Positions 19,248 through 27,531 of a stretch of 64,000 nt of DNA are shown here, piece by piece; the first letter of the stretch is position 1, and every line of letters begins with the position of its first letter. The DNA is from an uncultured Oxalobacter sp. (lineage in GTDB: Bacteria > Pseudomonadota > Gammaproteobacteria > Burkholderiales > Burkholderiaceae_D). The notes beneath the pieces were generated by a model that ran no database searches, had not been told where the DNA came from, and worked only from the letters and a program-made list of their open reading frames with translations. The translations under genes were made by a program, and so were the position numbers. The stretch lies in the NCBI GenBank assembly GCA_934277985.1, contig CAKQWF010000003.1:1-64000 (forward strand), read 5' to 3'.

Positions 19248-19619
19248 GCCATCGCGCCTTGTCGGAAACGTTGGTGCCGTTGCGGCACGGACAGTGACGA
19301 AACCGGCGGATGCCGGAAAACGCGTCACGCGAAACGATCTTTATTGTACAACCGGACGCAGGATGCCTAGTATGTGTTTTGCATACAGGCACACCGATAC
19401 AACACCTTGTTGCACGACATCGTCGCCACGATCGCGAAACCGCATGCCGAAAGCGGTTGCATCCCGTACTGGATGCCAGTGAATGGCAAAAATATACGAT
19501 AAAAGCGCAAAAATATACCATTATGCTATCCGTGCAAATGATAAGGTTACGCCATTTCATAAAGACGGCACGGCGCTCCAGCCATCATGCCGTCAGTTTC
19601 GGATCATTTACGCAAGAAC
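19248..19619. other. recC / AEC-carrier divergent intergenic region
   Basis: This gap of about 370 bp should hold the promoters for recC (leftward) and the carrier gene (rightward). Its one clear element is the pair of 15-bp direct repeats described separately at 19486-19521. I see no gene in it. Confidence 0.5.
19486..19521 (+). promoter_or_regulatory. Two 15-bp direct repeats, 21 bp apart: candidate AraC-type operator
   Basis: The sequence GCAAAAATATACSAT occurs at 19486-19500 and 19507-19521 with one mismatch. The period is 21 bp, two helical turns. AraC-family dimers or monomers typically bind direct repeats at this spacing upstream of the promoter. It sits about 100 bp before the carrier gene, and two AraC-family genes follow that gene. 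Confidence 0.5.
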
Positions 19620-20546
19620 ATGTTCGCCATCGCCAATATCGTCCTTCCGGTTTTCGCGCTGATCGTCGCCGGCTATATCCTGCGTCGCTACAATATATTG
19701 AGTCTGAACGCCAGCACCGAACTGAACCGCTATGTCGTCTGGCTCGCGCTGCCGGCCCTGATGATCGACGTCATGGTCAACAGCTCATGGTCGGAGCTGT
19801 ACCAGCCCGAATTTTTCTATGCTTTCGAACTGGGCGTTTTCATCATCTTTTTCGCCGTACTCGTGCTGCACTGGCTCAAAACGAAAAATCTGGTTTCGGC
19901 CGCCATCGACGCGACATCGGCATCCTATGCCAATACCGGATACATCGGCCTGCCGCTGTGTGCGCTGACCTTCGGCGCGGACAAACTCGGCCCCGCCATG
20001 GTCGCCGCCATCCTGACCGTCTCGGCCAACTTCGCCGTCTCCATCATCTTCATCGAAGCCGGTTCGCAAACGGGCAAGAGCCTGTTCGTCACCTTCAGAA
20101 ACGTCGGTATTTCCCTGTGCAAGAACCCCCTGATCGTCGCGCCGGTACTGGCGGGACTTTTTTGCGCCACCGGCCTGCAACTTCCCTACGGGGTTGCGCA
20201 GTCCATCAAGCTCTTGGGCGCTTCCGCCAGCCCCTGCGCGCTGGTCGCAACAGGGCTGTTTCTTGCACAGCGTCAGGAAAGCGCCAGTCCAGCTGTCGCC
20301 ATCTGGCTGGTCGTCCTCAAGCTCGTCGCACAGCCGTTGATCGCCTGGTATTTCGCGTTTTGCGTGTTCGACATGCCGCCGCTCTGGGCGCATTCCGCCG
20401 TCATCCTCTCGGCATTGCCCACCGGCACAGGCCCTTTCATGCTCGCCGAACTCTACGGCAGGGGCGGGGGAATCGCTTCACGGACGATCTTTCTCTCCAC
20501 CGTGCTGGGTATCGTGACCCTGTCCGTCTGCCTGACGCTCCTTTAG
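19620..20546 (+). CDS. AEC-family carrier (auxin efflux / malonate-type permease)
   Basis: A 308-residue inner-membrane protein with about ten hydrophobic segments in the 5+5 AEC arrangement (IANIVLPVFALIVAGYIL at the N-terminus; ASYANTGYIGLPLCALTFG, the conserved NxGxxGxP block of the family). AEC members include MdcF-type malonate carriers. No transporter is present inside the mdc operon 5 kb away, so this could be the malonate carrier, but that is inference. I start at 19620 (MFAIANIVLP); an in-frame ATG 11 codons upstream is possible. The 3' end overlaps the convergent AraC gene by 69 bp. Confidence 0.85.
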   Translation: MFAIANIVLPVFALIVAGYILRRYNILSLNASTELNRYVVWLALPALMIDVMVNSSWSELYQPEFFYAFELGVFIIFFAVLVLHWLKTKNLVSAAIDATSASYANTGYIGLPLCALTFGADKLGPAMVAAILTVSANFAVSIIFIEAGSQTGKSLFVTFRNVGISLCKNPLIVAPVLAGLFCATGLQLPYGVAQSIKLLGASASPCALVATGLFLAQRQESASPAVAIWLVVLKLVAQPLIAWYFAFCVFDMPPLWAHSAVILSALPTGTGPFMLAELYGRGGGIASRTIFLSTVLGIVTLSVCLTLL

Positions 20547-21368
20547 GCGCGCCAGATATTCCTTGCGGAATTGCATGGGGGTTTTTCCGCTGTGGCGGCG
20601 AAAGGCGCGTGTCAGGTGGCTGGCATCCGCAAAACCGAACCGCCATGCGATTTCCTTGATGCTCACGGCGGTATCGACCAGCGCGTTTTCCACCGCCTGC
20701 ATGCGGCAGCGGGCGATATAGCTGCCGAGATTTTCCTGAAAATGGCGACGGAAATAGCGGCCCAGATAATGCCGCGAAAAATGGAAAGTCCGGCAAAGCG
20801 CTTCCGTCCTGAGCATATCGGGCTGGCCGATATGGCGCTGGATATACGGCAGCAGCCAGACAATCCGTTCCGAAGGGGGCGTACCGGCGGCGGGCAGGGC
20901 AGTCGCCGCTAGATTGCGCGCCGTCATCATGAGCGCGGAAGCCGCCCAGTGCATCAGCATGTCGTCGGCAAACAGACCCGGAGACGTTTTCTCGCGCCAG
21001 ATCAGCAGAAACAGCGTGCGGATACGCTTCGCGTCGTCCGGCACCAGCGCCACCGGTTTCGGCCCGCCGGGCAAGGCGAGAAACGGCTCGACGAGACGGC
21101 CGAGACAATCCGCGATGGCCTGCCGCGTGAAACGCAGGAAAACGAAGCGCGAAACCGACGAGACATCATAGCAATGTGTCGTCTCCGGCGGGATCAGGAA
21201 CAGCGTGCCGGGACGGTACTCCACCTTTTCGCCGAACGCCGTCAGGCAACCCGTTCCGGAGAGTACATATCCCAGTTCGAAAAAGGAATGCTGGTGGATA
21301 CCCGAGAGAAAAACCGTCCGCTCGGTCACCAGAATTTCAAAAGGCTGATACAGATTTTCCTTCCACAT
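20478..21368 (-). CDS. AraC-family regulator with cupin sensor, copy 1
   Basis: A 296-residue protein. The N-terminal cupin domain (residues 20-75, HQHSFFELGYVLSGTGCLTAF...GTLFLIPPETTHCY) is a ligand pocket. The C-terminal double HTH (about 190-275) includes FHFSRHYLGRYFRRHFQENL and IAWRFGFADASHLTRAFRRH, then GKTPMQFRK. It is clearly paralogous to the next gene upstream (21426-22268), starting MWKENLYQPFEILV against MWQENLYEPFEILI. It converges on the carrier gene with a 69-bp overlap of coding ends. It may control that carrier; ligand unknown. Confidence 0.9.
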   Translation of the reverse strand: MWKENLYQPFEILVTERTVFLSGIHQHSFFELGYVLSGTGCLTAFGEKVEYRPGTLFLIPPETTHCYDVSSVSRFVFLRFTRQAIADCLGRLVEPFLALPGGPKPVALVPDDAKRIRTLFLLIWREKTSPGLFADDMLMHWAASALMMTARNLAATALPAAGTPPSERIVWLLPYIQRHIGQPDMLRTEALCRTFHFSRHYLGRYFRRHFQENLGSYIARCRMQAVENALVDTAVSIKEIAWRFGFADASHLTRAFRRHSGKTPMQFRKEYLARLKERQADGQGHDTQHGGEKDRP

Positions 21369-21425
21369 CGCGCCAATCTAGCATAAAAACAGTCGCACAG
21401 ACCATCCATGCCGCGCGCGAAGCCT

Positions 21426-22268
21426 TCACGCGGTTTCCCGCGCGCGTGCGGCACGACAGTCGAGGCGGAAACGGCGTGGCGTCTGTCCCGTCCGGCGACG
21501 GAAAAACCGTGTCAGATGGCTGGCGTCGGTAAAACCGAATTGCCAGGCGATTTGCTTGATGCCGGAAGTGGAATGGGCCAGCGCGTTCTGGATGGCGCGT
21601 ATCCGGCAGCGTGCGACGTAGTCGCCCAGATTTTCCTGATAGTGTCGCTTGAAATAACGTCCCAGATAATGACGTGAAAAGTCGAAAGCCGCCGCCAGCG
21701 CATCGGCCTTGAGCTTTTCCGGCTGGCGGATATGGCGCTGGATATAAGGCAACAGAAAAGCCAGCCGTTCCTGCGAGGGCATATCGGGCGTTACCTGTCC
21801 AAAACCGGCGCGGTTGCGGGCGACGATCAGCACGATGCCGACCGACCATTGCAACAGCAATTCGGACGAGGCGGGAGCGGGATGCGTCTTTTCCTGCCAG
21901 ATCATCCTGAAAAGTGCCCGGATTTTGGCGGCGTCTTCCTCGCAGACAGACAGGGGATCGGGTTCGGTCTGTATGGAAAAAAACGGTTCGGCCAGCGAAG
22001 CGGCATAGTCGGTGATGGCCTGCTCGGTGAAGCGCAAAAACACAAAGCGCGAGACATCGCCGATGACGAAACGGTGCGCCGTTTCCGGACGGATCAGAAA
22101 CAGATCGCCCGCTTTGTACGCGACGGTTTTCCCGAAAGCCGAAAGCGATCCGTTTCCTGAAACGATATGGACCAGCTCGAAAAAAGAATGCCGGTGGACA
22201 TCGACCGGAAAAACATCCCGTTCACGGATCAGGATTTCAAACGGTTCGTAAAGGTTTTCTTGCCACAT
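21426..22268 (-). CDS. AraC-family regulator with cupin sensor, copy 2
   Basis: A 280-residue paralogue of the gene at 20478-21368 with the same layout: cupin residues 20-75 (HRHSFFELVHIVSGNGSLSAF), HTH pair from about 185 (FDFSRHYLGRYFKRHYQENL; IAWQFGFTDASHLTRFFRRR). It is in tandem with copy 1, 57 bp apart, and divergent from the SDR gene at 22362, with only about 90 bp between starts. It is therefore well placed to control the SDR-exporter pair, while copy 1 may control the carrier. This division of labour is inference. Confidence 0.9.
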   Translation of the reverse strand: MWQENLYEPFEILIRERDVFPVDVHRHSFFELVHIVSGNGSLSAFGKTVAYKAGDLFLIRPETAHRFVIGDVSRFVFLRFTEQAITDYAASLAEPFFSIQTEPDPLSVCEEDAAKIRALFRMIWQEKTHPAPASSELLLQWSVGIVLIVARNRAGFGQVTPDMPSQERLAFLLPYIQRHIRQPEKLKADALAAAFDFSRHYLGRYFKRHYQENLGDYVARCRIRAIQNALAHSTSGIKQIAWQFGFTDASHLTRFFRRRTGQTPRRFRLDCRAARARETA

Positions 22269-22361
22269 GGTGAAAAGATACTATAAAAACGCGAAGAATG
22301 GCCATTTTGCGGCGTGCCGGCATGTTACCTTCACAGAAAATCGTTTGGACAGGAGAAGATC

Positions 22362-23303
22362 ATGAAACAGAAACGCTTGTCTTGCGGGATGGCCGGGTGG
22401 CTGTGGAAAACCCGGTTTCTGGCCATGGCGCTGACTTTGATGGCGACGGGAGGACAAATGGCGATGGCGCAGGACGGCCTGTCCCGTCAGGATGGTCAGG
22501 ATGGCAAGCTGCAAGGGCGGATCGCGCTGGTGACCGGAGCCGGATCGGGCATGGGACGCGAAATCGCCCGTCTGTTCGCACGCGAAGGCGCGATCGTCCT
22601 GGCAGCCGATATCGACGGCGATGCGGCGGAAAAAACGGCACAGACCATCCGTGACGGAAAAGGGCAGGCACTGGCGGTGACGGCCGATGTCACACAGGAA
22701 ACGGATGTCGCCAGAATGGTCGATACGGCGGTATCGACTTACGGACGTCTCGATATCGTCATCAACAATGCCGGTATTTTCGATATGCTGGTGCCGGCCG
22801 GCGAAGTGACGGACGCCTTGTGGGACAAGGTGATCGCCACCAATCTGACCGCGCCCATGCGCGTCATCCGCAAGGTGTTGCCCGTATTCGAAAAACAGAA
22901 CGGTGGCGTGATCGTCAATACGGCATCCATCGCCGGCCAGACCGGTGCACGCGGGGGCGGTGCGGCGTATGTCGCATCCAAGTATGGACTGATCGGCCTG
23001 ACCAAAAACGTGGCGTTCAATTACAAGGACAAAAACATCCGCTGCAATGCCGTGGCGCCGGGACGTGTGAAAACCGCCATCCGCGCCAACAGCGAAAAGC
23101 TCGCCGGAGCGCAAACCCTGCATGACGCGACCGTTTCGCGCTGGCGTGACATCGAAGCGGCTGTGGCGGCAGGCTACGTCACCAACCAGCGCTTCGCGCA
23201 ACCCGAAGAAATCGCCCGTGCCGTGCTGTTTCTCGCTTCTGACGACGCCTCGTTCGTGAACGGCGCTGTCCTGACGGTCGATGGTGCCTGGACGGCCTAT
23301 TAG
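22362..23303 (+). CDS. Short-chain dehydrogenase with N-terminal signal peptide
   Basis: A 313-residue classical [11 protein letters not shown] (cofactor loop, about residue 59), NNAG, the active-site Ser ([10 protein letters not shown]) and YVASK (Tyr-x-x-x-Lys) are all present; ADID after beta-2 favours NAD(H). Unusually, the first 37 residues ([24 protein letters not shown]) form a convincing signal peptide. Cytoplasmic SDRs start within a few residues of the fold. The ribosome binding site AGGAGA before the ATG at 22362 supports this start. Substrate unknown. It is probably co-transcribed with the exporter 50 bp downstream. Confidence 0.85.
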   Translation: MKQKRLSCGMAGWLWKTRFLAMALTLMATGGQMAMAQDGLSRQDGQDGKLQGRIALVTGAGSGMGREIARLFAREGAIVLAADIDGDAAEKTAQTIRDGKGQALAVTADVTQETDVARMVDTAVSTYGRLDIVINNAGIFDMLVPAGEVTDALWDKVIATNLTAPMRVIRKVLPVFEKQNGGVIVNTASIAGQTGARGGGAAYVASKYGLIGLTKNVAFNYKDKNIRCNAVAPGRVKTAIRANSEKLAGAQTLHDATVSRWRDIEAAVAAGYVTNQRFAQPEEIARAVLFLASDDASFVNGAVLTVDGAWTAY

Positions 23304-23353
23304 TGATATAGTCCGTATCGCTTTTGAAACAGCGGACATCAGAAACGGAAATC

Positions 23354-24283
23354 ATGAACCTGGAAAAACTGGCCGGCCATGCCGCCATGTTCGGCGCCAA
23401 TGCCATGTGGGGCGTCATGTCGCCTGTTTCCAAGATGGTCATGGCAGGCAGCAGCATCTCCCCCATGGTCGTGACCGATTGCCGCGTGCTGGGCGCGGCA
23501 ATCCTGTTCTGGGTCCTGTCGCTGTTCATGAAAAAAGACCCGGTCGCCCCGAAAGACCTGCTGCTTTTGCTGCTCGCTTCGCAATGCGCCATCGTGTTCA
23601 ACCAGGGATCGTTCGTCTTCGGCGTGAGCCTGACTTCGCCGATCGACGCCTCGATCATCACGACAAGCCTGCCGATCCTGACCCTCGTCATTTCGGCCTT
23701 TTACCTCAAGGAACCGGTCACCGTCCGGAAAATCATCAGCATCATCTTCGGCGCGACAGGCGCGCTGCTGCTGGTGCTCGGCGGCGCGAAGAGCGGCGGC
23801 AACGGCAGCAATATCTGGGGCGACTTGCTCATTTTCGCGGCACAGCTGAGCTTTTCGATCTACCTTGTCTTTTTCCGCGGCCTGATCGCACGGTATTCGC
23901 CTGTCACCATCATGAAATGGATGTTCACCGGTTCTTCGCTCAGCCTCTTGCCGTTCACCTTCGGCGATTTGCTCGCCATCGACTGGACGGCGCTTCAGTG
24001 GCGCTATATCGCCGGCATCGCTTTCATCGTCGGCTGTGGCACGTTTTTGAGTTATTTGCTTGTGTCGGTCGGACAAAAACGCCTGCGTCCGACCATCGTC
24101 AGCATCTACAACTACATCCAGCCCATGGCGGCCAGCGTCGTCGCCATCATGTGGGGAATGGATACCTTCACCCTGATGAAAACCGTCGCCGTCGCCTTCG
24201 TGTTCACCGGCGTTTTTCTGGTCACGCAAAACAGAAACCGTACGCTGGCGGAAAAAGCCATCGAAAAAAACCGGCAGTCTTGA
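23354..24283 (+). CDS. DMT-family transporter (EamA)
   Basis: A 309-residue protein with ten hydrophobic helices in two EamA repeats (AAMFGANAMWGVMSPVSKMV in repeat 1; LSFSIYLVFFRGLIARYSP in repeat 2) and a charged C-terminal tail. DMT carriers usually export metabolites or amino acids. The start at 23354 (MNLEKLAG) is preceded by ACGGAAA. It follows the SDR gene closely on the same strand, so the two may handle one compound. Confidence 0.88.
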   Translation: MNLEKLAGHAAMFGANAMWGVMSPVSKMVMAGSSISPMVVTDCRVLGAAILFWVLSLFMKKDPVAPKDLLLLLLASQCAIVFNQGSFVFGVSLTSPIDASIITTSLPILTLVISAFYLKEPVTVRKIISIIFGATGALLLVLGGAKSGGNGSNIWGDLLIFAAQLSFSIYLVFFRGLIARYSPVTIMKWMFTGSSLSLLPFTFGDLLAIDWTALQWRYIAGIAFIVGCGTFLSYLLVSVGQKRLRPTIVSIYNYIQPMAASVVAIMWGMDTFTLMKTVAVAFVFTGVFLVTQNRNRTLAEKAIEKNRQS

Positions 24284-24449
24284 GAGGCCTTGCAGGACGC
24301 CGCCTGCACAGGTTTTTCCGCACTTTTCCGGGTTGTCGGCAGGTAGGGAATGCCAGCCGGATAACAGCCTGTTTTAACGCGGAATAATTGGAGTTTTTCC
24401 GAAAAAAAAGGTACAGTATGGCAATACAGGCCACAAATGATCCCCCGCC

Positions 24450-24947
24450 ATGCGCCATTACCGGATTGTCCCGTTTCCTGCAGGCACGCTGACGCTTCTG
24501 GAAGAAGACGGGTATATCGTCGGTATTCGCACAACAGGCGAGCCGCCCTCTGCGGCACAGGACAGGCAAACGCCCGTACTGGCCCGCGCGGCAGCGCAAC
24601 TGGACGCCTATTTCGAAGGCAGCCTCAAAACCTTCGATCTGCCGTTGAGACTTTCCGGCACACCGTTCCAGATGGCGGTCTGGAATGCCCTGAAAACGAT
24701 TCCTTATGGTGAGACACGCAGCTATGGCGATATCGCACGCGTGATCGGACATCCGAAGGCATACCGTGCCGTCGGCATGGCCAACCACCGAAATCCCGTC
24801 GCCATCGTCATTCCCTGCCACCGTGTCATCGGTTCCGATGGCACGCTGACCGGCTATGGCGGCGGATTGCCGCTGAAAGCATGGCTGCTCTCACAGGAAC
24901 GTATCCACGCGCAAGAAGAAGGAGGCTGTATATGCCTGAGAAACTGA
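24450..24947 (+). CDS. ogt: Methylated-DNA-protein cysteine methyltransferase
   Basis: A 165-residue suicide DNA-repair protein that moves O6-methyl groups from guanine to its own cysteine. The PCHRV motif places the acceptor Cys at residue 123. The HTH (YGETRSYGDIARVIG, residues 86-100) and the Asn hinge (ANHRNP) are present. Its length matches Ogt-type single-domain enzymes, not Ada. The last 16 bp overlap the start of the muramidase gene. Confidence 0.93.
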   Translation: MRHYRIVPFPAGTLTLLEEDGYIVGIRTTGEPPSAAQDRQTPVLARAAAQLDAYFEGSLKTFDLPLRLSGTPFQMAVWNALKTIPYGETRSYGDIARVIGHPKAYRAVGMANHRNPVAIVIPCHRVIGSDGTLTGYGGGLPLKAWLLSQERIHAQEEGGCICLRN

Positions 24948-25543
24948 CGGAAGAACAGTTACAGGCGCTGGCGGTACGTTTCGGACTGGAAACCGCGGTA
25001 CTGCAATCGCTTGCCGAGACGGCAAGCGAGACGGACGCTTTCCTGCCGGACGGACGGGCCAGCCTGTTTTTCGAAGGGCACCTGTTTTACCGCAATCTGG
25101 AAAAAGCCGGCATTTCCCCCGACACATGCCGCGCCGGCAACGAGAACATTCTCTTTCAGGAACCCACCATCCGTTACGACGAGGGTGGGGCCGGCGAATA
25201 CGCACGGCTGGACAAGGCACGCGCCATCCATCCGGAAGCGGCGCTGATGTCCGCATCCTACGGCATGTTCCAGATTCCGGGCGAACGGTATGCCGATTGC
25301 GGTTTCGACAGTGTCGAAGCGTTCGTCTCGGCACAGAACGAAAGCGTATGCCGCCAGCTGGAAACCCTGTGCACCCTGCTGAAAACACAAGGTGCCATTC
25401 CGCTGTTGTGCGCGCACGACTGGCCGGCTTTTTCTCGCCGTTATACCGGGACATCCCTCGCGCCGGACGACCTGGCATGGAAAATGGGGCAGGCCTATTA
25501 CCGCCATACCGTGCGCAGCGGCAACCGGCCCGGATACCGCTAG
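24932..25543 (+). CDS. N-acetylmuramidase-domain protein
   Basis: A 203-residue protein of the DUF3380 N-acetylmuramidase family, usually found in phage endolysins. FFEGHLFYRNLEKAGI contains the conserved FEGH-F block, and ALMSASYGMFQIPG the SxGxxQ-like block with catalytic support residues. There is no signal peptide and no cell-wall-binding domain. The start at 24932 has GAAGGAGG 8 nt upstream and overlaps ogt by 16 bp. It could be a domesticated phage lysin or a peptidoglycan enzyme exported by another route. Confidence 0.75.
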   Translation: MPEKLTEEQLQALAVRFGLETAVLQSLAETASETDAFLPDGRASLFFEGHLFYRNLEKAGISPDTCRAGNENILFQEPTIRYDEGGAGEYARLDKARAIHPEAALMSASYGMFQIPGERYADCGFDSVEAFVSAQNESVCRQLETLCTLLKTQGAIPLLCAHDWPAFSRRYTGTSLAPDDLAWKMGQAYYRHTVRSGNRPGYR

Positions 25544-25671
25544 CCGTGTCGCAGTGCGTTTCTTGCGATTGAACCGGAACATTCCGGCCGGGTTCGTCTG
25601 GGCCGATTCAGGCAAGCGTTCGTTTTGTCCAATAAAATACTTTCCGAAAAAATATTTTTTCATTCATCAGC

Positions 25672-25720
25672 TTGCATGTAAAAATTCATGCAATACCTTA
25701 TCATGCAAAAAGCGCATGCC
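25672..25720. promoter_or_regulatory. Cluster of inverted GCATG half-sites, candidate MdcR operator
   Basis: TTGCATG-N8-CATGCAA is a perfect palindrome at 25672-25693. A third CATGCAA at 25702-25708 and a GCATGCC at 25714-25720 form a second inverted pair. One long dyad plus a nearby second site is the usual layout for LysR-type regulators, and mdcR encodes one. It lies about 160-200 bp before mdcA. Assignment to MdcR is inference. Confidence 0.45.
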
Positions 25721-25818
25721 TTGTCTTTCCATCCATTTGCTTTCCGATAAATCATTACTCTTGGGCTAATGATTTCGACAACAACTTGATTGATCGGAAT
25801 CTGCCGTTTTTTTAAGCT

Positions 25819-25860
25819 GACACCATCGAACGTCAAACCCGACGCCATCGAACGTCAAAC
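25819..25860 (+). repeat. 20-bp direct repeat in mdcA leader
   Basis: GACRCCATCGAACGTCAAAC occurs at 25819-25838 and 25841-25860 with one mismatch and a 22-bp period. Copy 2 ends right at the GAAAGGAG ribosome binding site of mdcA. It could be an operator, an RNA element or a recent slip duplication. Confidence 0.8.
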
Positions 25861-25875
25861 GAAAGGAGACATTCC

Positions 25876-27531
25876 ATGTTGCAACGAAGCATCCCGCCGG
25901 GGAAATGGGACACCCGGCGGCAGGAAAAAAACCGGCGGATAGACCGTCTGGGAATCGCCGGCAAAGTATTGCCGCGCGACGATCTTCCCGCCATGCTGGA
26001 AAAACTCATCGCCCCGGGCGACCGTGTCGTACTGGAAGGCAACAACCAGAAACAGGCCGATTTTCTTGCCCGCATGCTGGCGCAGGCGAATCCGGAGAAA
26101 CTGCACGACTTGCACATGATCATGCCGAGCGTCAGTCTGCCGGAACATCTCGACCTGTTCGAAAAAGGGATCGCACGCAAAATCGACTTTTCCTATTCCG
26201 GTGCGCAAAGCCTGCGCATGTCGCAGCTGCTGGAAGACGGCATGCTCGAAGTCGGCGCCATCCATACCTATATCGAACTGTATTCGCGCCTGTTCGTCGA
26301 TCTGATACCCAATGTCGCGCTGATCGCCGCCTACAAGGCCGACAAAAACGGCAACCTCTATACCGGCCCGAGTACCGAAGACACCCCGGCGATCGCCGAA
26401 GCCGCCGCTTTCAAGAACGGCATCGTCATCGCGCAGGTCAACGAACTTGTCGACAGCGAAGCCGATTTGCCGCGTGTGGATATTCCCGGTTCATGGGTCG
26501 ATTTCGTCGTACCGGCGGACAAGCCGTTTTTCATCGAACCGCTGTTCACCCGTGACCCGCGCCTCATCAAACCGGTTCATATCCTCATGGCGATGATGGC
26601 CATCAAGGGTATCTATGCACGGCATCAGGTGCAATCGCTCAATCACGGTATCGGATTCAACACCGCCGCCATCGAACTCTTGTTGCCGACCTATGGCGAA
26701 CAACTCGGCCTGAAAGGGAAAATCTGCAAGAACTGGACCCTGAACCCGCATCCGACGCTCATTCCCGCTATCGAATCGGGCTGGGTCGAAACCGTCCACT
26801 GCTTCGGCGGGGAACTTGGCATGGAAGACTATATCGCTGCACGTCCGGACGTATTTTTCACCGGTTCCGACGGTTCCATGCGCTCGAACCGGGCGTTTTG
26901 CCAGATGGCAGGACAGTACGCCGTCGATATGTTCATCGGCTCGACCTTGCAGCTTGACGGCGCGGCCAATTCCTCGACTGTCACGAAAGGGCGGGTATCG
27001 GGCTTCGGCGGCGCACCGAACATGGGGCACGACCCGCACGGACGCCGCCACGCCACACTGGCCTGGCTGGACATGATGGAAGGCGACGACTTGCTCGGCA
27101 GGGGCAAAAAACTTGTCGTGCAGATGGTCGAAACCTACCAGTCCGGCGCCAGCCCGACATTCGTCGAAAGTCTGGATGCCGTATCGGTCGCCCGAGAATC
27201 CGGCATGCCGCTCGCCCCGGTCATGATTTACGGCGACGACGTCACCCATGTACTGACGGAAGAAGGCATCGCTTATCTGTACCGCGCACAGTCGCTTGAA
27301 GAACGCAAGCAGATGGTCGCCGCCGTCGCGGGCATCACCGAAATCGGCATGGCCGCCGACGCCAAGACCGTCCGGCGCTTGCGCAGTGAAAACAAGGTCG
27401 CGTTCCCCGAAGATCTGGGGATCGCCAGAACCGACGCCAAACGCTCGCTGCTGGCCGCCGGCAGCATTGCCGAACTCGTCGAATGGTCGGGCGGCCTGTA
27501 CAACCCGCCGTCACGTTTCAGGAGCTGGTAA
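25876..27531 (+). CDS. mdcA: Malonate decarboxylase alpha subunit (ACP transferase)
   Basis: A 551-residue CoA-transferase-fold subunit, the same length as the Klebsiella protein. In the known cycle MdcA swaps the acetyl on the acyl-carrier protein for malonate. Sequence blocks such as GLKGKICKNWTLNPHPTLIPAIESGWV and GRVSGFGGAPNMGHDPHGRRHATLAW are those of MdcA. The start at 25876 has AAAGGAG 7 nt upstream. It is the first gene of the operon; its stop overlaps the next start by one base (TAATG). Confidence 0.96.
   Translation: MLQRSIPPGKWDTRRQEKNRRIDRLGIAGKVLPRDDLPAMLEKLIAPGDRVVLEGNNQKQADFLARMLAQANPEKLHDLHMIMPSVSLPEHLDLFEKGIARKIDFSYSGAQSLRMSQLLEDGMLEVGAIHTYIELYSRLFVDLIPNVALIAAYKADKNGNLYTGPSTEDTPAIAEAAAFKNGIVIAQVNELVDSEADLPRVDIPGSWVDFVVPADKPFFIEPLFTRDPRLIKPVHILMAMMAIKGIYARHQVQSLNHGIGFNTAAIELLLPTYGEQLGLKGKICKNWTLNPHPTLIPAIESGWVETVHCFGGELGMEDYIAARPDVFFTGSDGSMRSNRAFCQMAGQYAVDMFIGSTLQLDGAANSSTVTKGRVSGFGGAPNMGHDPHGRRHATLAWLDMMEGDDLLGRGKKLVVQMVETYQSGASPTFVESLDAVSVARESGMPLAPVMIYGDDVTHVLTEEGIAYLYRAQSLEERKQMVAAVAGITEIGMAADAKTVRRLRSENKVAFPEDLGIARTDAKRSLLAAGSIAELVEWSGGLYNPPSRFRSW

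Larger units (their letters stand above)
25544..25875. other. mdc promoter region
   Basis: This 332-bp gap before mdcA is AT-rich from 25620 to 25780. It contains a cluster of GCATG-type inverted repeats and, next to the ribosome binding site, a 20-bp direct repeat (both listed separately). No reading frame is supported. Confidence 0.6.
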
